The notes below the pieces were generated by a model that had not been told where the DNA came from, did not search any database, and worked only from the letters and a program-made list of their open reading frames with translations. 64,000 nt of DNA, taken from the NCBI RefSeq assembly GCF_001553265.1, contig NZ_KQ960645.1, positions 27,866-91,865 of the forward strand. The letters are read 5' to 3'. Made by a program: the position numbers and the translations under genes. The stretch's first letter is position 1, and each line of letters begins with the position of its first letter. Of this stretch, positions 35,138 through 42,975 are shown piece by piece. Origin of the DNA: Prevotella sp. DNF00663 (GTDB lineage: Bacteria > Bacteroidota > Bacteroidia > Bacteroidales > Bacteroidaceae).

Positions 35138-36043
35138 ATGAAGAAAATGTTCACAAGGGAGGTTAAGATAGCCATTGTAGCCATAATGGGCGTGACAGTC
35201 TTGTATTTTGGGTTGAATTATCTCAAAGGAATGTCGATATTCTCTAATAAATATACATACTATGTGAAGTTTACGGATATCAGCGGACTGTCTTCTTCCA
35301 ATCCTATCTATGCTGATGGCTATCAGGTGGGAGTGGTGAAAGCGATAGAATACAATTATAATCAGGCTGAGAATATTTTGGTAAAAATCGATGTAGATAA
35401 TAATCTTCGAATCCCAAAAGGTAGTTCGGCAGAGATTGTAAGCGACTTCATGGGCAACGTGAAGATGAATATTCTCATGGCTAATAACCCACGTGAACGT
35501 ATGGCTTTGGGCGATACCATCATAGGAGTTATCAATGGTGGCGCACTAGCACAGGCTGCTTCGATGATGCCGACGGTACAGAATATGTTACCCAAATTGG
35601 ATAGTATCTTAACGCGTGTGAATCAATTGCTGGCTAATCCGGCCATAGCGCAGATTCAAGAGAATGCACAACAGGTATCGGCAAACTTGACTACGACCAC
35701 GCAACAGCTTAATACGCTGATGGCAGGGCTGAATAAGAACGTGCCCGGAATGATGACAAAGGCAAATACGGTGCTTGATAATACAAATCGGTTGACAGCT
35801 AATTTGGCTGCTGTGGATGTTGCCGGGACAATGGCTAAAGTCGATGCTACGATAGCTAATGTGCAGTCTGTGACAGCTAAACTGAACAACAATGAGGGGA
35901 GTTTGGGCTTGTTGATGAACGATGCAAGTCTTTATAACAATCTGAATGCAACCATGTTGAGTGCCGACTCTCTGCTTAATAACTTGCGTGAACATCCCAA
36001 ACGCTATGTTCATTTCTCACTCTTCGGACGCAAGGATAAATAG
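35138..36043 (+). CDS. MlaD/MCE-domain lipid transport protein
   Basis: 301 aa. One N-terminal transmembrane helix (about residues 9-30) is followed by an MCE domain (residues about 38-115; TYYVKFTDISGLSSSNPIYA is the conserved opening, VKIDVDNNLRIPKGSSAEI the core). The last 170 residues are a long Asn/Thr/Ala-rich helical, coiled-coil-like region. Such proteins form periplasmic hexamers that carry phospholipids between membranes together with an MlaE/MlaF ABC transporter. No such transporter gene is in the window. It is probably cotranscribed with the amidase gene. Confidence 0.9.
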   Translation: MKKMFTREVKIAIVAIMGVTVLYFGLNYLKGMSIFSNKYTYYVKFTDISGLSSSNPIYADGYQVGVVKAIEYNYNQAENILVKIDVDNNLRIPKGSSAEIVSDFMGNVKMNILMANNPRERMALGDTIIGVINGGALAQAASMMPTVQNMLPKLDSILTRVNQLLANPAIAQIQENAQQVSANLTTTTQQLNTLMAGLNKNVPGMMTKANTVLDNTNRLTANLAAVDVAGTMAKVDATIANVQSVTAKLNNNEGSLGLLMNDASLYNNLNATMLSADSLLNNLREHPKRYVHFSLFGRKDK

Positions 36044-36342
36044 TTAATTCGATAAAAGGATTAAAATTGTAATTATTTAAAAATGGTCTAAATAATTCGT
36101 TTGAATGTTTCACGGCTTCTTGAATGGCTCGAAACACGTTTTATAGTAGGCGATTCAGGCAATGTTTATACCATGCTTGCGTACAAGGACTGTAAAGTTG
36201 TGGAAGCCGTGTAATGTCCGTAATATCAAGAGGTTGTAATTATGAAAGCCTATTTATACAACTTTGAATTCTCAAAAAGGCTAAATATCACAGTATAAAG
36301 GGGTTAGAGCATATTTCTTAAAAAACGCTAAACTGGGCTCAT
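36044..36342. other. Spacer upstream of dnaA, no gene seen
   Basis: About 300 bp of AT-rich sequence. It contains a 9-bp inverted repeat, CACGGCTTC (36111-36119) and GAAGCCGTG (36203-36211), enclosing 83 nt. I found no cluster of DnaA boxes (TTATNCACA) that would mark an origin here. Confidence 0.4.
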
Positions 36343-36373
36343 TTGTTTTATTCATAATTCTTTGCTAAATTTG
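36343..36373 (+). promoter_or_regulatory. Promoter of dnaA
   Basis: TTTG at 36343-36346 and TAAATTTG at 36366-36373 are 19 bp apart, a full Bacteroides-type promoter, 57 bp before the dnaA ATG. Confidence 0.7.
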
Positions 36374-36429
36374 CATTCACGTTAATAGACTGAGAGTCGA
36401 AAGACATACTAAATAAGAATAAGTTTCAA

Positions 36430-37836
36430 ATGAAGATGAGTCCTGATGCTTGTTGGGGCAAAGCCCTTACGCTCATAGCTGAAAATGTGAGCCAACAGCA
36501 ATTTGCGACATGGTTCAAGTCGATTGCCTACGAATCATTCGATGCGGAGACGAAAACGCTTCTTTTGCAGGTTCCCAGCTTATTTGTATATGAATATCTG
36601 GAAGAAAACTACATAGACCTGCTGAGTAAAGTGCTTTGTCGTACCTTCGGAGAGGGTGTGCAATTGCGTTACCGTGTCGTTACTGATAAGGAACATAAGC
36701 TTTCTCAGGACTTAATGGCTGATCCGGCAGATGCTGTGGAGCGCACTCCAAAGAAGAATGCAAATCAATCTCCGACGACACTTGATGCCGCTCAACCGCA
36801 ACAAATCGACTCTCAACTGAACCCACATCTTACTTTTAAGAACTATGTGGAGGGCAATAGCAACAAGCTTCCACGCAGTGTGGGACTCTCAATAGCCGAA
36901 CATCCGGGTAATAACCAGTTCAACCCGATGTTTATTTATGGTCCTTCAGGCTGTGGAAAAACCCACCTTATTAATGCTATAGGGTTGAGAACGCATCAGT
37001 TGTATCCGGAAAAGAGAGTACTATATATCAGTGCCCGACTCTTTCAGGTGCAATATACGAATGCTGTTTTACAGAATACGACCAACGATTTCATCAACTT
37101 CTATCAGACCATAGATATGTTGATAGTTGATGATATACAAGAGTGGGCCACCGCAACTAAGACACAAGACACCTTCTTCCATATCTTTAACCACCTATTC
37201 CGTAACGGAAAGCGTATCATTTTGGCTAGTGATAGACCTCCGGTCGACCTTAAAGGCATGAACGAGCGATTGCTTACCCGTTTCTCTTGTGGCTTGATAG
37301 CGGAGTTGGAGAAGCCAAATGTGGAGCTTTGTGTGGATATCTTGAAGAATAAGATTCATCGAGATGGCTTGCATATCCCTGAAGATGTGGTGATGTTTAT
37401 TGCTTCGACAGCAAATGGAAGTGTCCGCGATTTGCAGGGAGTTATCAACTCTTTATTGGCTTATAGCGTGGTTTACAACTGCGATATAGACATGCGACTA
37501 GCCGAACGAGTTATCAAACGGGCTGTCAAGATAGACGATAAACCTTTGACGATAGATGAGATTGTGGAGGCTGTATGCAATCATTTCAATGTTACACCGA
37601 CCGCTGTAAATAGTAGAAGTCGCAAACGCGACTTGGTAGAAGCGCGCCAAGTGTCGATGTATTTGGCTCAGAAATATACCAAGATGCCTGCTTCTCGCAT
37701 CGGGAAATTAGTAGGTAATCGTGATCACTCGACCGTTATTCACAGTTGTTCGCAAGTGGAAATACGGAGAAAGACCGACCATTCTTTCAGCGATGAGTTG
37801 GTATCAATAGAGAATACCTTTAAACTAAAGAAGTAA
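36430..37836 (+). CDS. dnaA: Chromosomal replication initiator protein DnaA
   Basis: 468 aa. Domain I covers residues 1-85 (CWGKALTLIAENVSQQQFATWF). A variable linker extends to about residue 130. The AAA+ domain has Walker A GPSGCGKTHL, Walker B MLIVDDIQ (aspartates for ATP hydrolysis) and sensor region ILASDRPP. Domain IV at the C-terminus binds DnaA boxes (SRKRDLVEARQVSMYLAQKY; the signature RIGKLVGNRDHSTVIHS is complete). It unwinds the replication origin. It has its own promoter and terminator. Confidence 0.98.
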   Translation: MKMSPDACWGKALTLIAENVSQQQFATWFKSIAYESFDAETKTLLLQVPSLFVYEYLEENYIDLLSKVLCRTFGEGVQLRYRVVTDKEHKLSQDLMADPADAVERTPKKNANQSPTTLDAAQPQQIDSQLNPHLTFKNYVEGNSNKLPRSVGLSIAEHPGNNQFNPMFIYGPSGCGKTHLINAIGLRTHQLYPEKRVLYISARLFQVQYTNAVLQNTTNDFINFYQTIDMLIVDDIQEWATATKTQDTFFHIFNHLFRNGKRIILASDRPPVDLKGMNERLLTRFSCGLIAELEKPNVELCVDILKNKIHRDGLHIPEDVVMFIASTANGSVRDLQGVINSLLAYSVVYNCDIDMRLAERVIKRAVKIDDKPLTIDEIVEAVCNHFNVTPTAVNSRSRKRDLVEARQVSMYLAQKYTKMPASRIGKLVGNRDHSTVIHSCSQVEIRRKTDHSFSDELVSIENTFKLKK

Positions 37837-37844
37837 AATGATAT

Positions 37845-37872
37845 AGCCTTGAAGAAATTCAAGGCTTTTTTG
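37845..37872 (+). terminator. Rho-independent terminator of dnaA
   Basis: Stem AGCCTTGAA / TTCAAGGCT (9 bp) with a GAAA tetraloop, then TTTTT, starting 8 bp after the dnaA stop codon. Confidence 0.88.
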
Positions 37873-37895
37873 TGCCTTTTAATCCCAAATATAAG

Positions 37896-38092
37896 GGCAA
37901 AAAAATAGCGCCATAATCTCACGATCTCAGCGCTAGGTATTTACTAAAATAAATTAACTCAAGTCTTTCCGCACTCTCACGAGCTTAGAAACAACCTCTC
38001 ACAAAGGTGAGATTTATATATATGCGAAAATTTTCAAAAGTCATACATGGTCACTGTATCAAACCAAAAACCACGTTATAGTTGCAAAGATA
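37896..38092 (-). ncRNA. Candidate small RNA gene between dnaA and thiN
   Basis: On the minus strand there is a -7 box TATCTTTG at 38085-38092. About 180 nt later comes a hairpin (TAGCGC at 37930-37935 pairing with 37906-37911) followed by seven T's (37899-37905), a good Rho-independent terminator. No ORF of note lies between. Internal features: a 6-bp hairpin (TCTCAC/GTGAGA, 37998-38013), three copies of GTGAGA, and a 19-base word (37948-37966) that recurs at 42461-42480. The length is close to that of 6S-type RNA, but I could not confirm its fold. It may alternatively be a processed 3' UTR of the thiN transcript. Confidence 0.45.
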
Positions 38093-38184
38093 AATAAAAA
38101 AATGAATGTAGCATACATCTTCCTCATCTTTTTTGGAAAGAATATGAAATTATATTTGAATTTTGAAATGGATGTATATAGGAA

Positions 38185-38826
38185 TCACTTAAAGTCTCTG
38201 AAGACCATATAGTAGGCATTGGCATGAAATTCTATCTTTTCTCCAAGCGATTCATTCAGTGTACCTTGCCACCATTGTTCATACGCATAGCTTTGCCATT
38301 TCAGTCCTTTGCTCTTGATTTGTGAGCATCCGAAGTTGAAAATACTAATCTGTTGCCCCGGCCAACTCTCAAAGGTAGAGTCTTTATATGCAGGAGTAAA
38401 CAGGCCATGATCGGTTATCATGGTTGGTTGTATGGCCATATTTTTCAGGTAGCGCACCATTAACGAGATGTTTCCCAAGGCATGGTCTTCTCGCTTCCCC
38501 GTTGCTCCAAGGTAGGCAATGTGACGCATTCCTAGCCTCATACAGTGCCGTGTAGCTTTGGACAAGTCGTTGTCGTCCTGCTCGTGCACTTCGTGGAAGA
38601 TGTCGGCATACTGCTGTTTTAAGTCAGGAGAGAGTGAATCGCCGTCTCCAATGATGGCATCGGGCGTGTAGCCTCTATCAATACACTCGGCCGCAGCACC
38701 ATCGCAACAGCATAGATATGTTGCTTTAGCCAATATAGCTAATGGTAATGAGTGGGTAGGGAAGTCGCCTGCCGCCAATACAACGGCGTCGAACTCTGTA
38801 TCAGGCGTTATGAGTGGATAGTCCAT
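38185..38826 (-). CDS. thiN: Thiamine pyrophosphokinase
   Basis: 213 aa. It transfers pyrophosphate from ATP to thiamine to form thiamine diphosphate. The N-terminal catalytic domain shows CCDGAAAECIDRGYTPDAIIGDGDSLS (residues about 38-65), with the conserved DGA and GDxDS motifs; DDNDLSKATRHC and LGATGKREDHALGN follow. The C-terminal thiamine-binding beta domain ends with SLGEKIEFHANAYYMVF. The gene overlaps the end of pnuT by 26 bp, and both lie behind a TPP riboswitch, so it is salvage machinery repressed by its own product. Confidence 0.95.
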   Translation of the reverse strand: MDYPLITPDTEFDAVVLAAGDFPTHSLPLAILAKATYLCCCDGAAAECIDRGYTPDAIIGDGDSLSPDLKQQYADIFHEVHEQDDNDLSKATRHCMRLGMRHIAYLGATGKREDHALGNISLMVRYLKNMAIQPTMITDHGLFTPAYKDSTFESWPGQQISIFNFGCSQIKSKGLKWQSYAYEQWWQGTLNESLGEKIEFHANAYYMVFRDFK

Positions 38827-39421
38827 CGTTCATCATTCTTTTCCATTTGTAGTATCCCATGATGGCAATCACGACGTACAAGGCATATAGTCCAGCCTTA
38901 AATGGTATACCTTTATATAAATATAGCACGGCCAGCACAGCATCTACAACAATCCAAACAAGCCATTGTTCCACATATTTACGTGCCAATGCCCACAGGC
39001 CTACGAAACTTAAGGCGTTGGCAAAACTGTCTGTAATAGGAACATTGCTGTTGGTAAAGGTAATTAAAATCCGGTAAATAATGGCCCATGTCACGAGAAA
39101 AGCTATGGTTACAGGTAACCATAGCTTTTTTTTCATTCTAGTGATGGGCATCTCTTCGCCCTCGTGTTGATTGCGTTTCTTGCCGAATTTCCAAACCAGA
39201 TACCCATAGATAGCTGCCGATGTGTAGTAGATGGCCATACCAAAATCGGCATACAGTCCTGCTTCATAGTAGAGAAAGATGTCTACTAGAGGCATGATAA
39301 TACCTGTAAGCCATAGATAGATGCTGGCATTATACTCCTGCCAGATGTAGATGAGGCCTAAGATGGTGGCCGTTACATCCAGCGTTAGCAGGAAGTCGGG
39401 ACTGTTTAGAAATTCTTGCAT
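38801..39421 (-). CDS. pnuT: PnuC-family inner membrane transporter, probably thiamine (PnuT)
   Basis: 206 aa with about seven transmembrane segments. The family features WQEYNASIYLWLTGIIMP near residue 27 and the Trp-rich VEQWLVWIVVDAVLAVLYLYK near residue 150 are present. PnuC members import nicotinamide riboside, but those lying in thiamine operons behind TPP riboswitches import thiamine, which suits this locus. It lies between the outer membrane receptor gene and the pyrophosphokinase gene, completing outer membrane uptake, inner membrane uptake and phosphorylation in order. Confidence 0.9.
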   Translation of the reverse strand: MQEFLNSPDFLLTLDVTATILGLIYIWQEYNASIYLWLTGIIMPLVDIFLYYEAGLYADFGMAIYYTSAAIYGYLVWKFGKKRNQHEGEEMPITRMKKKLWLPVTIAFLVTWAIIYRILITFTNSNVPITDSFANALSFVGLWALARKYVEQWLVWIVVDAVLAVLYLYKGIPFKAGLYALYVVIAIMGYYKWKRMMNDGLSTHNA

Positions 39422-39432
39422 CGTATGTTTGT

Positions 39433-41754
39433 TTAGAAGTTGATGGATAGATGAGCCATCCAGTTGAATGGGGCCGAGGGCGCAAAACCTGCTTTGTTGA
39501 GTTTGTCTTTGGTATATGCGATGACCTTTCCGTTACCATCGGCCTTGTAGTTGGGCGCTGCCCATCCGTTATTATCATATTTGGCGCTGAACAGATTGTA
39601 TAATGTTACACCGATAGTGGCATCTTTCAAGCCCAGTTTTTTGAGTCCAAAGTGGTAAGCCAAGTTCAGATTGGTGTTGAAATGTCCATCTATCAGCATG
39701 CTAACCTTGGTCTCCTCTCCGTTTTTACCATACGAAACATACTCCTTAAAACCTGTATTAGTGAGGTATTGGTCGCTGATATACTGGCTCTGAAGACTAG
39801 CTGTGAAGCCTTTATAGTCGAACGAGAAGATGTTGTTGAAGATGAGATCGGGCGAGAAACTCAATGGAGTATCACCCAAATTCAATGGCTTTTCTGTCTT
39901 CGAGTCGGTCACTGTCCAGTCTTTTGCACGGTTTTTACTCCATGTAGTGTTGGCATCCCAGCGGAACCAATCGACCGGTTTCCATGAAGCTTCCAACTCC
40001 AATCCCATGCGATAACTATGTCCTGAGTTGTCGTTGCTGGCTTTCATTTCGCCTATTTCGTTCAATTCTCCCGTCAGTACAAATTGGTTACGATAGCTCA
40101 TATAGTAGAAGTTGGCACCTGCCGAGAACTTTTTGCTCTGGTATTTATAGCCCACTTCCAAGTCGTTCAATTGCTCTGCTTTCAAACGAGTGCCTATGTT
40201 ATCCTCATAGTCGTTGCGAGTTGGCTCTTTATGTGCGATGGCATACGATGCATACACCTTGTGATTGGCTGTAATATCGTAGTTCAATCCGAATTTGGGA
40301 TTGAAGAAATCATAGTTGTCTTTCATACCATAAACCACTTGTTTCGTTCCATCCCACTTGTCGGTAGGCCCATTTAGCTTATAACTTATGTGGCGATACT
40401 GTAGATCGATGAATGCACTCAGTCCCTTGTAGAACTCCCAATTTACCTTACCATATACGTTTCCGTCAACCTTTTCCGATGAGTTGCGATAATATTCCGT
40501 ATCGGGGGAGAGTGCAGGCGAAACGATATACTGATTTGTCTCCTTGTCATTTGCGTCCTTTACTACGTAATATGGACTTCCTGCCCATTTCACCCGGCCG
40601 AAGTGATCGCCCTCGTATTTGTTCCAACCACCGCCTATTGTAGCCGTTAATCCGCTCAGATTGTTATAGTTCAGGCTCGCAATAGCTCCGTAGAAATCAT
40701 TATCCATCTTCTTTTGGCGTACTAAATCGCCCAGCATGTTCCAATCTTCAGTCAAGTGGAATTGTGCCCACGAGCGCTTGCTTTTATACTCTTCGTAATA
40801 GCCTTGGCCTTTGGTATAATGTAAAGCTGCGTTGAGGTTCCAGTTACGATTGATAACTTGGTTCCATATTAACTGATAGTGTTGTTGGTGATAGTTGTCG
40901 GTCTGTCCGTCATAATAATGTACATTGCCGTCACGATCGCAGTATTCGCCACACGAATTATATCTACGTCCATACAGACTTTGCTCGTATTTCGACGCAT
41001 AATTCCAAGCATGATAGGTCTGTTCCATACCGTTGAAGGTGATAAACTTCACCATCGTGTTGTCGCCGAAGTATCCTGCCTGTACGAAATAAGAATTTAG
41101 TTTGGTGAAAGCACGGTCCAAATAACCCTTACTACCGATGTTCGACAGTCTACCTTGGATTCCCCAGTGGCCACCCAGCAGTCCGGTTCCGAAGCGCAAT
41201 GTCTCCTTATGCGAATAGTACGATCCACCCGAAAGATCCAATCCGATATAGGGTTTCAGTCCGATATTCTCTGTTTGCATATTCAGCGTGGCTCCGAAGG
41301 CTCCCGAACCATTAGTTGATGTACCCACACCGCGCTGTATCTGCATGCTCTGAACGCTCGAAGCAAAGTCGCCCATGTTCACCCAGAACACTTGAGCACT
41401 CTCTGCGTCGTTCATAGGGATGCCGTTTGAAGTGATGTTAATACGCGAAGGGTCGGTACCACGTACACGCAACGACGTGTAACCGATACCGTTTCCGGCA
41501 TCTGAAGTCATGGTGACCGATGGGGTGAGTGATAACAGGAAAGGCACGTCTTGGCCGAAGTTTACGGCTTTGATTTGCTTTTGATTGAGGTCGTGATAAG
41601 CCACCGGCGTCTTTTTGTTGGCGCGTGTAGATGTCACTTGTACGTCTTGTAGCTCGTAAGTACGCAACGTATCAATCTTTTCTTGTTTGGGATTAATTGC
41701 ATGAACTGTTGCTGTGCAGGCGAGCACAGACACGAACAATACACTTTTTTTCAT
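39433..41754 (-). CDS. TonB-dependent outer membrane receptor, probably for thiamine
   Basis: 773 aa from the methionine at 41754, which starts a clean signal peptide (MKKSVLFVSVLACTATVHA); the extra 12 residues of the longer frame are unlikely. A TonB-box-like DVQVTSTRANK is followed by the plug (LSLTPSVTMTSDAGNGIGYT; GVGTSTNGSGAFGATLNMQT) and a barrel ending in phenylalanine (MAHLSINF). There is no carboxypeptidase-D-like or STN domain, unlike the SusC proteins of this window. The TPP riboswitch immediately upstream and downstream pnuT/thiN indicate thiamine or a derivative as ligand. Confidence 0.92.
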   Translation of the reverse strand: MKKSVLFVSVLACTATVHAINPKQEKIDTLRTYELQDVQVTSTRANKKTPVAYHDLNQKQIKAVNFGQDVPFLLSLTPSVTMTSDAGNGIGYTSLRVRGTDPSRINITSNGIPMNDAESAQVFWVNMGDFASSVQSMQIQRGVGTSTNGSGAFGATLNMQTENIGLKPYIGLDLSGGSYYSHKETLRFGTGLLGGHWGIQGRLSNIGSKGYLDRAFTKLNSYFVQAGYFGDNTMVKFITFNGMEQTYHAWNYASKYEQSLYGRRYNSCGEYCDRDGNVHYYDGQTDNYHQQHYQLIWNQVINRNWNLNAALHYTKGQGYYEEYKSKRSWAQFHLTEDWNMLGDLVRQKKMDNDFYGAIASLNYNNLSGLTATIGGGWNKYEGDHFGRVKWAGSPYYVVKDANDKETNQYIVSPALSPDTEYYRNSSEKVDGNVYGKVNWEFYKGLSAFIDLQYRHISYKLNGPTDKWDGTKQVVYGMKDNYDFFNPKFGLNYDITANHKVYASYAIAHKEPTRNDYEDNIGTRLKAEQLNDLEVGYKYQSKKFSAGANFYYMSYRNQFVLTGELNEIGEMKASNDNSGHSYRMGLELEASWKPVDWFRWDANTTWSKNRAKDWTVTDSKTEKPLNLGDTPLSFSPDLIFNNIFSFDYKGFTASLQSQYISDQYLTNTGFKEYVSYGKNGEETKVSMLIDGHFNTNLNLAYHFGLKKLGLKDATIGVTLYNLFSAKYDNNGWAAPNYKADGNGKVIAYTKDKLNKAGFAPSAPFNWMAHLSINF

Positions 41755-41802
41755 GAAAACATTAAAATAAAAATACACAAAAAGGGGCACTTTTCATGTC
41801 CT

Positions 41803-41877
41803 TATCCCTACGCCGGCATTGCCCGGATCAGGTCAGAGGGTCTATTCTCAGCCACGAAATGTCGTGGCACCCCTTAG
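41803..41877 (-). promoter_or_regulatory. TPP (thiamine pyrophosphate) riboswitch
   Basis: Read on the minus strand, the leader shows the thi-box series in order: GGGGTGCC, a short hairpin (CACGACATTTCGTG), GCTGAGA, ACCCTCTGACCTGATC, then GGGCAATGCCGGCGTAGGGA. These are the conserved pyrimidine- and pyrophosphate-sensing parts of the aptamer. It ends about 50 nt before the receptor's ATG, so it likely controls translation or early termination of the receptor-pnuT-thiN operon. Confidence 0.96.
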
Positions 41878-41954
41878 CCTACAGTCTGTAAACCGCTGCA
41901 AAGGTATTGCTTTTTCAGTGAAATCCGTGCTGTTGGAGCAAAAAAAGATGGAAA

Positions 41955-42194
41955 CTATGATTTTTTCACTAAATCTGTAAAATCAGACCAACTTTCTACT
42001 TTAAATCCTCTAATATCTCGAACAGATTTCTTAAACCAGTCTTGATAGCCAAAGAATATATTCCCATCTGCGGTCTGTGCAGAAATAACAATTCCTGCAT
42101 ATGGATTGTTTTCTACCTTGATAACTTCTCCTTCTATCCAGTCGGCAAGATGGGTTAGATCGGGTGAAACCAATACTTTGTCTCCAATTTCCAT
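41955..42194 (-). CDS. Small hypothetical protein, 79 aa
   Basis: Start taken at the second of two adjacent ATGs (42194). The sequence [20 protein letters not shown] then [20 protein letters not shown] looks like a small beta-barrel (KOW/SH3-like) protein, with [12 protein letters not shown] near the end. Not recognised by me as a named family. A minus-strand -7 element TATTTTTG (42215-42222), with CTTG 21 bp further upstream, supports its being expressed. It stands alone upstream of the TPP riboswitch on the same strand. Function unknown. Confidence 0.6.
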   Translation of the reverse strand: MEIGDKVLVSPDLTHLADWIEGEVIKVENNPYAGIVISAQTADGNIFFGYQDWFKKSVRDIRGFKVESWSDFTDLVKKS

Positions 42195-42352
42195 CATATA
42201 ATTTTTCTTTTTTACAAAAATACAGAATTAAAAATGTATCTATCAAGAGAATCATAATATTTCAACCATCGCTTATTCTTCTTGATTCGCTTCATAGTAA
42301 TACTCTCTTTTACCCACAATTCAATAACTCATCAACTTGAAGACTTATAAAC

Positions 42353-42440
42353 TTAAATTGCTGCAACGGTTTCGCAGGTTTGTTGCATGGCTTGTTCAGC
42401 ATCGCTGCAAAGGCGAGGCGGCAAAAGTGAAGAGCCTCTG
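42353..42440. repeat. 22-bp-period palindromic repeat array, locus C
   Basis: Units start at 42353, 42375, 42397 and 42419. The best core is CAGCATCGCTG (42397-42407); the others are degenerate (CAGGTTTGTTG). Spacers CATGGCTTGTT and CAAAGGCGAGG match those of loci A and B. Confidence 0.6.
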
Positions 42441-42480
42441 CACCAAAGTGACAGAGGCTCAGACTTGAGTTTAATTTATT
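42432..42480 (+). other. Hairpin plus 19/20-base word shared with the dnaA-thiN spacer
   Basis: A 9-bp stem GAGCCTCTG (42432-42440) / CAGAGGCTC (42452-42460) is followed at once by AGACTTGAGTTTAATTTATT (42461-42480). The same word, less one T, occurs on the minus strand at 37948-37966, also a short distance after a hairpin. Not a standard terminator, since no pure T-run follows. Confidence 0.5.
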
Positions 42481-42975
42481 CTTCTAGGATTCTAAGACAG
42501 GCGCCCTTGTGTCTTCATTGAAATCGATTTGTATTGATAGTCGACTACGATGAGCAGTATTGGGCGAGTGGTGTACGACTGCACCCTGTCTATCTTCTTA
42601 GTGTAACTGAAAGTTAGAGTGTTATTCTTGCATATTTCATTCCATGTTTGTTAGTTTCTATATAAATGTGTAAATTAGCCTTTTCTTGCATTGATGGTCA
42701 AGTTTTTTGTTGGATAATCTTCTATTTAAATACGGATGTGAGGCTCTTTTTCGAGATAAGTTTTCAGTAAAAGAAAAAATAAATTCATATTTTTAGTTAT
42801 AAAATGAGGTTAGCTGTGTCTAATCTTAATATAATGACGAGACACGACGTGAGCAAAAGTGTTCCGCCGGCTACCAAGAAAACACGAACCATCTAGATGT
42901 GATGAGATGAAAGCAGCATTGTCATGAATACCATCATAAATATACTAACCTATGTAATAATTTAACCTAAAGCTT
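42481..42975 (+). promoter_or_regulatory. Upstream region of PUL2 SusC
   Basis: About 500 bp without a gene. It contains a 7-bp inverted repeat (AGACAGG near 42497; CCTGTCT near 42589) and AT-rich sequence before the SusC ATG. No primary-sigma TAnnTTTG box was seen close to the gene, which agrees with use of the PUL2 ECF sigma factor, but I cannot define its promoter. Confidence 0.35.

Noticed and set aside
36091..36213. About 40 codons open upstream of dnaA ending EAV-stop
   Set aside because: No start codon, too short, and no convincing homology; probably chance.
36044..36430. Replication origin next to dnaA
   Set aside because: No cluster of TTATNCACA boxes and no clear unwinding element pattern; in Bacteroidetes oriC need not adjoin dnaA.
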